Shown here: positions 5,950 through 10,656 of the stretch, one piece after another
Layout: every line of letters begins with the position of its first letter
How positions within the stretch are numbered: the stretch's first letter is position 1
Source of the DNA: DATHNF01 sp035486285
GTDB taxonomy: Bacteria; Patescibacteriota; Saccharimonadia; Saccharimonadales; UBA4665
Direction of reading: 5' to 3'
Length of the DNA stretch: 10,656 bases
NCBI GenBank assembly: GCA_035486285.1
Contig: DATHNF010000082.1
Coordinates: 1 to 10,656, forward strand
Notes under the pieces: generated by a model
The model's database searches: none
Seen by the model: only the letters and a program-made list of their open reading frames with translations
Told to the model about the DNA's origin: nothing
Position numbers and translations under genes: made by a program

Positions 5950-6507
5950 CTAGAACTGGAGATCCTGCGTCAGCGTACCGTAACCAGGCACTTGGGCCTG
6001 AAAGAGCTGTACTGTGAGGCTCACATTACCGTCATACGTTTTGATACCGCCACAAGTAGTCGCCCAGTAGCGCTCAAGGTCTTTACCGCCCTGACGAAGT
6101 TCGAAGACATAGCGGTCGCCCAGCGGGCAGTAACCGCGCTCATCCTGAAGATCAGAGTTAGTATTGCCCTTGGTAAATCCGGCCCGCTCTAAGGCGAACA
6201 AGAACGCTGCATAGCTGTTCTGGGTGTTGGCGAAGTTCTGGTTATTAACTACGGTGTCGTTATAGCCTTGTATTTGGTTATATGTGGTTTCGGTTTGGCT
6301 AACATCAATCTGGACTTGCGTGTGGTTCTCCGCGGCGTTGACCGGCCCATCGATAGTTAGGCGTACATCAGCGTCAGTGCTAGCATAGCTATCGAGTGTT
6401 TTGGAAGTGCTGGGGACTTGGGGCTTACTGCCGCCATGGAACAACAGCAATATCAGGACTATAATCAGCCCGATAGTGACTAGAAAACCAATAAAATAAC
6501 GCATCAT
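5950..6507 (-). CDS. Membrane-anchored extracytoplasmic protein of unknown function
   Basis: This 185-aa protein has one N-terminal membrane helix (about 4-23, FIGFLVTIGLIIVLILLLF) after a short basic start. A Ser/Thr/Asn/Gln-rich stretch follows (30-100), then a probable folded domain from about 98 to 185. Two cysteines (C127 in RGYCPLGDRY and C152 in ATTCGGI) could form a disulfide outside the membrane. There is no lipobox. I do not recognise a named family; similar small anchored proteins are common in Saccharibacteria, and a role at the host-contact surface is only conjecture. Two ATGs are adjacent (6507 and 6504). A good SD, GAGGAA (6518-6513), lies 5 or 8 nt upstream, so this gene has a real leader. 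It is divergent from the 6612 membrane-protein gene. Confidence 0.72.
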   Translation of the reverse strand: MMRYFIGFLVTIGLIIVLILLLFHGGSKPQVPSTSKTLDSYASTDADVRLTIDGPVNAAENHTQVQIDVSQTETTYNQIQGYNDTVVNNQNFANTQNSYAAFLFALERAGFTKGNTNSDLQDERGYCPLGDRYVFELRQGGKDLERYWATTCGGIKTYDGNVSLTVQLFQAQVPGYGTLTQDLQF

Positions 6508-6535
6508 ATCCGTTCCTCACATAGTGATTAAACAT

Positions 6536-6564
6536 ATACTACCACGATTATGCTTAGTTTGCAA
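6536..6564 (-). promoter_or_regulatory. Promoter of the exported-protein gene
   Basis: TTGCAA (6564-6559), 17-bp spacer, TAGTAT (6541-6536) preceded by TGG (extended -10) on the minus strand. It predicts a leader of about 20 nt that contains the GAGGAA SD. Confidence 0.5.
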
Positions 6565-6596
6565 ACATTTTCTGCCCAAAATCCAGACATGGGAGC

Positions 6597-6602
6597 TATA
6601 AT
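6597..6602 (+). promoter_or_regulatory. -10 box of the 6612 membrane-protein gene
   Basis: A consensus TATAAT ending 9 nt before the ATG at 6612. No convincing -35 is seen at 16-18 bp. A leader of about 3 nt is predicted, and no SD is present. Confidence 0.48.
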
Positions 6603-6611
6603 ATAGGCACT

Positions 6612-7061
6612 ATGAAGCTCACCTACCAAACGGCTGTTGCAACGCTTATTCAGTTCATCGTTCTGAGCTTCTTAGGTATTGCTAACGGTCTGAACTCGGT
6701 GGTGTCCACCTGCCGGCATGATGGCAGTAACTGTGTTAGTAATCTTCTAGTCTCGCTGATATTTTTCATTTTGACAGTTGTATGGTTTGCCGCTATCTGG
6801 GTATTGGGGTATAGCGCGCAGGAGCGGCGCAGCAAACGACTGGCGCAGCTGCTCATCATCGCCGAACTCCTGATAGCCCTTATTGCCTTCTTCAACGCCA
6901 AGCACCACACTGACATCCTCAGTCTGACAACCAGTCTCATTGACCTGTTGTTGGCAATCTGGATTATTACCCTAGCCTTCCGCCTGATGCGGGCCGGAAG
7001 CACCAGAATTGTGAGCAAGCAACGTCCCCGGGAGCGGCGGCGCGTGAAGAAAAGCTCGTAG
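6612..7061 (+). CDS. Four-helix integral membrane protein of unknown function
   Basis: This 149-aa protein has four hydrophobic segments at about 8-27, 44-66, 79-95 and 103-123, and a strongly basic tail (R/K-rich, 126-149) that should lie in the cytoplasm. With four helices and an inside C-terminus, the N-terminus is also inside. The short loop between helices 1 and 2, TCRHDGSNC (33-41), then faces outward and its two cysteines could form a disulfide. I do not recognise the family. Because transcription from TATAAT (6597-6602) should begin about 3 nt before the ATG and there is no SD, translation is probably leaderless. It is divergent from the exported-protein gene; both encode envelope proteins with a Cys pair, so shared function is possible but unproven. 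Confidence 0.65.
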   Translation: MKLTYQTAVATLIQFIVLSFLGIANGLNSVVSTCRHDGSNCVSNLLVSLIFFILTVVWFAAIWVLGYSAQERRSKRLAQLLIIAELLIALIAFFNAKHHTDILSLTTSLIDLLLAIWIITLAFRLMRAGSTRIVSKQRPRERRRVKKSS

Positions 7062-7068
7062 ACACGAA

Positions 7069-7097
7069 TTTACTTTTTGAAAATTTAATTTTATAGT
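7069..7097 (+). promoter_or_regulatory. Promoter of the 7104 orphan gene
   Basis: TTTACT (7069-7074), 17-bp AT-rich spacer, TATAGT (7092-7097), then 6 nt to the ATG at 7104. The -35 hexamer and spacing are identical to those of the 8301 gene. No SD; leaderless translation is predicted. Confidence 0.65.
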
Positions 7098-7103
7098 ACA
7101 CCC

Positions 7104-7808
7104 ATGTCACCTTCCAGGGTTGAAGTTGTCGGCGGGATTGAGTTCTCGCCGCGAGAGTGGTTACGTCGGGAAGTGCTATGGGCTTCTTTGATTACGCCAT
7201 ATCATCAACAGATGCATAATTGGCTTACCGGAGCTGCTTTTTACCAATATAGCGGGAACGGTACACGCGAAGGGATGTTTGAGGACTTGCTTGGTTCCCA
7301 GAGTGAAGATATAGAAGCACAGGCACGTGTATTCTTCAATGAAGGGAAGAAGGCAACAAGTATCATTTCTTCGGCCGTCCTCTTTAGGATCTTTAAACCT
7401 AATGTCGATTACAGGGTTGAACCCCCTCCGCTTGAAGTACAGGCGGCAGCTATTGATAAAGTGCTTAATGCCATACCAGCCGACTCTCTCCCCTCTCAGG
7501 TAGATGATGTCCAGGCCTACAAAGAATGTACGCGTCTTGCAATCCGATTAAACCAAGCCAGACCCGGACAATTTGGTAATCGCAGGATGGTTCTGAATGC
7601 TGCCCGGATCATGACTGAGCTCGCTACCGCCGGAACAGCTTCATGGATTGCCTCATCCAGGCAGAACGAGGAGAGGTCTTTACCGCTTCTAGTTATCCCA
7701 AATGGTGGCGATTCACGGTCAAGCGGTCCTAATGTCGAGATGTTCCAACCCGTTCTCCACCGAATTGTAGCGTCTGAAGCGTATCAAGCTCTCAGAGCTG
7801 ATCTGTAA
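7104..7808 (+). CDS. Orphan soluble protein, unknown function
   Basis: This 234-aa protein has no signal peptide, no membrane segment, one cysteine and no motif I recognise. The N-terminal half is rich in aromatic residues (EWLRREVLWASL, then Y33-H-Q-Q-M-H-N-W, then FYQYSGNGTREGMFEDLLG around 46-64). The middle is helical (112-183, including ECTRLAIRLNQARPGQFGNRR), with a Pro-rich turn around 105-109. It is well expressed on paper, with TTTACT-17-TATAGT placed 6 nt before the ATG and no SD. The last 17 bp overlap the convergent Nudix gene. Its distinct codon choices and lack of recognisable family suggest an accessory or lineage-specific gene; this is impressionistic. Confidence 0.62.
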   Translation: MSPSRVEVVGGIEFSPREWLRREVLWASLITPYHQQMHNWLTGAAFYQYSGNGTREGMFEDLLGSQSEDIEAQARVFFNEGKKATSIISSAVLFRIFKPNVDYRVEPPPLEVQAAAIDKVLNAIPADSLPSQVDDVQAYKECTRLAIRLNQARPGQFGNRRMVLNAARIMTELATAGTASWIASSRQNEERSLPLLVIPNGGDSRSSGPNVEMFQPVLHRIVASEAYQALRADL

Positions 7809-8220
7809 ACTCTGGTGGGTACTTGTGCGCGAGGCGTTTCTTGGCCTCTGCCCTGTCCACCCATTCATAGGCAACGTGTTCTTCGCTTAGGCTCACCTTG
7901 CTGCCTTGGGGAACTTTCACTTTATAAATCATCAAGGCCAAGCCTAACAGCCTATCATCAACTGGTATCTCATGGTTAGACACGACAGCGGTAAAGAATT
8001 CATGGCCTTCCAGCTTGGTAATGCCTGTTTCTTCCTCGATTTCACGCTTAAGCGTCTGGATGACAGTCTGCTCTTCGCTAATCCGGCCGCCGGGTATGTC
8101 CCAGTAGGGTTCCTTGTTTTTGCGATGTTTGTTTACATCAGCTTTGAGGAGTAATATCCTGCCTTCTTTATCTTCAATTAAGCCTTTAACACCAATATAA
8201 AACAGTTTTTCGTTCGCCAT
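7792..8220 (-). CDS. Nudix hydrolase
   Basis: Nudix enzymes hydrolyse nucleoside diphosphates linked to another moiety and often clean up oxidised or excess nucleotides. This 142-aa protein is of normal single-domain length. The Nudix box runs from G45 to I67: G-x5-Q-x7-REI-x-EE-x-GI. The essential REUxEE is intact (R59, E60, E63, E64), but the first Glu of GX5E is Gln51. The strand preceding the box (YWDIPGG) is typical. The substrate cannot be told. TGT-TACAAT (8239-8231) ends 10 nt upstream of the ATG (8220) with no SD, giving a predicted leader of 3-4 nt. It lies between two orphan plus-strand genes, overlapping the first by 17 bp and divergent from the second. Confidence 0.92.
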   Translation of the reverse strand: MANEKLFYIGVKGLIEDKEGRILLLKADVNKHRKNKEPYWDIPGGRISEEQTVIQTLKREIEEETGITKLEGHEFFTAVVSNHEIPVDDRLLGLALMIYKVKVPQGSKVSLSEEHVAYEWVDRAEAKKRLAHKYPPEFTDQL

Positions 8221-8230
8221 ACTTGTACTT

Positions 8231-8239
8231 ATTGTAACA
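8231..8239 (-). promoter_or_regulatory. Extended -10 of the Nudix gene
   Basis: TGT-TACAAT on the minus strand, ending 10 nt before the ATG at 8220. No -35 match at 17 bp. Confidence 0.48.
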
Positions 8240-8264
8240 AAGCAGCTGAACAGCGGCAGTAGTA

Positions 8265-8293
8265 TTTACTTTTATATAATAAAATGGTATTAT
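8265..8293 (+). promoter_or_regulatory. Promoter of the split orphan gene
   Basis: TTTACT (8265-8270), 17-bp AT-rich spacer, TGG-TATTAT (8285-8293), then 7 nt to the ATG at 8301. It shares -35 hexamer and spacing with the 7104 promoter. Confidence 0.65.
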
Positions 8294-8300
8294 TAAGTTT

Positions 8301-8519
8301 ATGTCGGAGTTCGAGAGGAACCTAGAGGTGGAACCCACTGTAGAGTTGGTTGCTAATGGCCTGGAGCACTGGCTAGCTAAAGAGGTTGGTAGCTCTATGG
8401 TGGGTCGTAACAGCTGCCTAGATGACTCCGTAAGTTTAGAGATTGCCTCGTGCTGCCGTATGAGGATCCAGCTAATGCAAACGCTGCGAAAAACCGCAGC
8501 CACCACGACCGTTTGGTAG
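8301..8519 (+). CDS. N-terminal piece of a frameshifted orphan gene
   Basis: A 72-codon frame begins at an ATG placed 7 nt after a good promoter. It is acidic and helical at the start (MSEFERNLEVEPTVELV, then EHWLAKEVG). The frame runs into TAG at 8517-8519, while a second frame one base back (-1) opens after 8425 and continues to 9073. The downstream frame has no promoter, SD or ATG near its beginning. The simplest reading is one gene of about 257 codons that has lost a single base, most likely in the A5 run at 8489-8493: one more A would read through as ...TLR-KNRSHHDRLVVW.... Whether this is a real mutation, a sequencing or assembly error, or recoding cannot be decided here. I do not recognise the family. 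Confidence 0.5.
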   Translation: MSEFERNLEVEPTVELVANGLEHWLAKEVGSSMVGRNSCLDDSVSLEIASCCRMRIQLMQTLRKTAATTTVW

Positions 8520-9073
8520 TCTGGACGCGTGGTCTAGTTGAAAATTATGATAGTTTTAGCGCCGAACAAAAAGACTATGCCCTAGCCCGCCAAATTTTTT
8601 GCGCACAGATGTATTTGTCCGGCTTATTTAGAGTCCAGTGTTTCATGCAGGCTACTGATCAAGAGGATTATTACCGGTGTCGGACAGATGGTACATGTAT
8701 CGGGATAGACCTTAAAAGAGCTGTCACTAGAGGCTTAAAATCAACTATTGGCTTTATACCTGAGTCTGATGGCTTTGATTCGACTCAAATAGTACTGGGT
8801 GAAATTGCTGGTCAAACTTTGCTGAGGAATGAGAATCAGTCGGAATACGTAAAGGGGCTACACGTATCAGGCCGTTACGACATAGCCCGAGAAAGCTCGG
8901 CGACCATGGATACTGTATTGCGATTACAGGAGGGCTGGACAAGAGACGTTGTTAACTATGTCGCTTTTGCAGCGCAAGAACATGGGGGCCAGCTTGCTTA
9001 CGTTCCTTTTTTGGAGCCTAAAAGTATTAGCGACGATCCAAAAGTCTACCATCCTTTCGACGTAGCAGTTTAG
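8450..9073 (+). CDS. C-terminal piece of the frameshifted orphan gene, unknown function
   Basis: This is an open frame of 207 codons counted from a GTG at 8450; the frame is open from 8426. That start has no convincing SD, and the coding signal probably begins upstream in the other frame (8301), joined somewhere in 8426-8516. The protein looks real and soluble: a helical segment (RLVVWTRGLVENYDSFSAEQKDYALARQIFCAQMYLSG in part, about 21-58), a Cys-containing hairpin (YYRCRTDGTCIGIDL, 74-88), then mixed alpha/beta ending in PFLEPKSISDDPKVYHPFD. The pair C77 and C83 might bind metal or form a disulfide. No known motif was recognised. The TAG at 9071-9073 is followed after 5 bp by the end of the convergent MazG-like gene, with no terminator between. 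If translated alone it would lack the promoter-proximal domain. Confidence 0.58.
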   Translation: MLPYEDPANANAAKNRSHHDRLVVWTRGLVENYDSFSAEQKDYALARQIFCAQMYLSGLFRVQCFMQATDQEDYYRCRTDGTCIGIDLKRAVTRGLKSTIGFIPESDGFDSTQIVLGEIAGQTLLRNENQSEYVKGLHVSGRYDIARESSATMDTVLRLQEGWTRDVVNYVAFAAQEHGGQLAYVPFLEPKSISDDPKVYHPFDVAV

Positions 9074-9078
9074 TTTAC

Positions 9079-9393
9079 TTATTCGACGCTTTCGAGGTAG
9101 ATTTTTTGTTTGAAGGCGCCACGTTTGGTAGCTTTGTCACGGCGGACTTTCTCGAGTTGTTCGCGCGGGATATTGAGAGCGTCGGCTAATGCCAGCAGGA
9201 CTTCGTGCAGGTCAGCCAGTTCTTCGACATTCTTTGCTTCCTTGAATTCTTCGTACTCTTCGGCTAATTTCTCAATCAACGCTTCCAGGTGCTCTTGGTC
9301 GCTTAAGATTCGCGTTTTGAGCGCCTTGCCATCCGCCTGGATAATCTCTGGGATCTTATCCCGCACTAGCTTGTTATAAATCTTCTTGCTCAT
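9079..9393 (-). CDS. MazG-like / phosphoribosyl-ATP pyrophosphohydrolase-like protein
   Basis: This 104-aa all-helical protein begins KIYNKLVRDKIPEIIQADGK, the hallmark of a group of small MazG-superfamily proteins often labelled phosphoribosyl-ATP pyrophosphohydrolase-like. The metal-binding helices show E45-E46-x-x-E49 in LAEEYEEFKEA and E58-x-x-D61 in EELADLHEV, the expected EExxE...ExxD layout for Mg2+-dependent NTP pyrophosphatases. House-cleaning of non-canonical nucleotides is the likely role; histidine synthesis is unlikely because no his genes are seen here and CPR bacteria usually lack the pathway. The ATG (9393-9391) overlaps the polA TGA (9392-9390) as ATGA, with a G-run/GGAG just upstream. 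It is therefore translationally coupled to polA. Confidence 0.85.
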   Translation of the reverse strand: MSKKIYNKLVRDKIPEIIQADGKALKTRILSDQEHLEALIEKLAEEYEEFKEAKNVEELADLHEVLLALADALNIPREQLEKVRRDKATKRGAFKQKIYLESVE

Positions 9394-10656
9394 AACTCCC
9401 CCCAGTTATCTCCGATGGTGACGTCGACGTCGAGACGGACGGGGAGATCGTAGACAGCCTCCATTGTCTCTTTGAGCAGCTCGCCGATTCGCTCAGCGAC
9501 CGGTTCGGGACATTCGACAAGTATGGAGTCGTGGATTTGGAGTAGCATATTGCAGTCGTTGTGCTGTTCGGCTAACAGTTTGTCGACCTTGGCCATGGCC
9601 AGTTTCATCAGATCGGCTTCAGTGCCTTGGATGGGCATATTGATAGCAGCCCGCTCAGCGGCCTGGCGAACGATGAAATTGCTGGAATGAATATCAGGCA
9701 TTGGCCGGCGGCGGCCGAAAAGAGTCGCCACATAGCCATCTTTCTTGGCTTGCTCCCGAACCTTATCAGTGTAGTCAAAGAGTGGTTTGCGCACCGCCTT
9801 GTAGCGTTCGATGAACGTTACGGCTTGCTCGCGCGTCATGCCAGTCGCCGCGCTTAAGCCGTGTGGGCTCATACCATAGAGAATGCCGAAGTTGATGACC
9901 TTGGCTGCCCGGCGCATTTGCTTAGTAACATCTTCAATCTCGCGCTCATATACCTGGGCAGCTGTAGCCGTATGAATGTCGGCACCACGGTTAAACATAT
10001 CGATCAACTCGCTATCTTTGGCCAAAACGGCAGCCAGCCGCAACTCAAACTGTGAGTAATCAGCACTCACCAGCTTCTTCCCTTTGGCAGCTATAAAAGC
10101 CGTCCGGATACGGCGGCCTAGATCAGTGCGCGTCGGGATGTTCTGTAGGTTTGGGTCGGAACTGTTCAGGCGGCCGCTTTGGGCATTGGTCAAGCCAAAG
10201 GTCGTATGCAGCCGGGAGTGCTCGTCAACCTGTTGCGGCAAGGTATCAATGTAGGTGTTCTTGAGTTTTGTAACCTCGCGGTACTGGGTGATGAGATCAA
10301 TGATTGGGTGCTGACCGCGCAGCTTGTCGAGTTCGCTGGCGGCAGTGCTGTAGCCAGTCTTGCCCTTCTTGATACCTTGCGCGGGCAACTTGAGTTTGTC
10401 GAACAAAACTTCGGCCAACTGGCCCGGCGAAGCAATATTAAATTCCTGGTCGGCATAGCCGTAAATTTGTTGTTCGTAGTCCGAGACTAGATCGTTGATC
10501 TCTTCGGCGAATTTGGCCAAGTACTTGGTATCGAGCTCAATACCGATATATTCCATACGAGCCAGCACCGGAATGACCGGCCATTCAATATCGACGGCTA
10601 GCTTCGGCAGCTTCGGAATTTTCTTCAGCTCGACGACTTGTTGTTCGTACAGCGCT
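9390..10656 (-). CDS. polA: DNA polymerase I, C-terminal polymerase region (partial, 5' end outside window)
   Basis: The frame stays open to the right edge; 422 codons are visible of a protein usually near 850-930 aa. The visible part starts in the thumb-proximal region (ALYEQQVVELKK, then DIEWPVIPVLARMEYIGIELD) and covers the whole palm and fingers. Motif A is SADYSQFELRL (Asp codon 10061-10059), with Phe for the usual Ile after Gln. The O-helix is RRAAKVINFGILYGMS and keeps Arg, Lys, Phe and Tyr; Phe at the INFG position is the usual ddNTP-discriminating form. Motif C is LLQIHDSILVE: the catalytic Asp is present, but the Glu that normally follows is Ser (codon 9527-9525). DNA polymerase I fills gaps and removes primers in repair and lagging-strand synthesis. 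Any 5'-nuclease and 3'-5' exonuclease domains lie outside the window. It is the first gene of an overlapped pair with the MazG-like gene. Confidence 0.97.
   Translation of the reverse strand, partial: ALYEQQVVELKKIPKLPKLAVDIEWPVIPVLARMEYIGIELDTKYLAKFAEEINDLVSDYEQQIYGYADQEFNIASPGQLAEVLFDKLKLPAQGIKKGKTGYSTAASELDKLRGQHPIIDLITQYREVTKLKNTYIDTLPQQVDEHSRLHTTFGLTNAQSGRLNSSDPNLQNIPTRTDLGRRIRTAFIAAKGKKLVSADYSQFELRLAAVLAKDSELIDMFNRGADIHTATAAQVYEREIEDVTKQMRRAAKVINFGILYGMSPHGLSAATGMTREQAVTFIERYKAVRKPLFDYTDKVREQAKKDGYVATLFGRRRPMPDIHSSNFIVRQAAERAAINMPIQGTEADLMKLAMAKVDKLLAEQHNDCNMLLQIHDSILVECPEPVAERIGELLKETMEAVYDLPVRLDVDVTIGDNWGEL

Noticed and set aside
7104..8400. Possible paralogy of the 7104 and 8301 proteins (WL-x-[RK]-EV-x-x-S near both N-termini)
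   Set aside because: The match is about nine residues and the rest of the two proteins shows no alignment by eye.
8486..8496. Programmed -1 ribosomal frameshift at the A-run of the split orphan gene
   Set aside because: The site is CGA-AAA-ACC, not a full X-XXY-YYZ heptamer, and I see no clear downstream stem; an indel is the simpler explanation, though not excluded.
1..10656. tRNA, rRNA, CRISPR arrays, insertion sequences or UGA recoding
   Set aside because: No cloverleaf, spacer-repeat arrays, transposase motifs or terminal repeats were seen; TGA ends mutM, polA and the Nudix gene at sensible positions.

Overview
The window looks like chromosome of a Candidatus Saccharibacteria (TM7) or closely related CPR/Patescibacteria genome. 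This is inferred from the sequence alone. The evidence is roughly 50% GC, very tight packing, small housekeeping proteins, and a core set (polA, mutM, holA, rpsT, a short DciA-like protein, a MazG-like pyrophosphohydrolase) mixed with small orphan membrane and secreted proteins. TGA is used as a true stop (mutM, polA and the Nudix gene end in it), so this is code 11 and not a UGA-recoding CPR lineage.

Layout, left to right. A minus-strand DHH-phosphoesterase-like gene runs off the left edge (start at 644) and has lost most catalytic metal ligands. A divergent intergenic region (645-880) holds a 7-bp-periodic repeat array and the rpsT promoter. rpsT (ribosomal protein S20, +) abuts, stop codon to stop codon, a minus-strand ribbon-helix-helix (RHH) regulator fused to a jelly-roll-like sensor domain. 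That regulator's own promoter carries a 22-bp near-perfect palindrome. Next come mutM and holA (minus, ATGA-overlapped, with an intrinsic terminator at the end of holA), then an MFS-like transporter (minus) divergent from a DciA/DUF721-like gene (+). The latter overlaps a convergent HAD hydrolase (minus).

The region 5950-9073 is accessory-looking. It holds a membrane-anchored exported protein (-), a four-helix membrane protein (+), an orphan soluble protein (+), a Nudix hydrolase (-), and an orphan gene (+) that is split by an apparent frameshift. The right end is a MazG-like gene coupled by an ATGA overlap to the 3' part of polA, which runs off the right edge.

Themes. DNA replication and repair (polA, holA, mutM, DciA-like) and nucleotide housekeeping (MazG-like, Nudix) dominate the recognisable genes. 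The most striking pattern is regulatory. Nine gene starts have a sigma70-like -10 box only 6-11 nt upstream of the ATG and no Shine-Dalgarno sequence, which predicts leaderless or nearly leaderless mRNAs. rpsT, the exported protein and the ATGA-coupled downstream genes do have SD-like sequences. Four convergent gene pairs end within 5 bp of each other or overlap, with no terminator visible between them.
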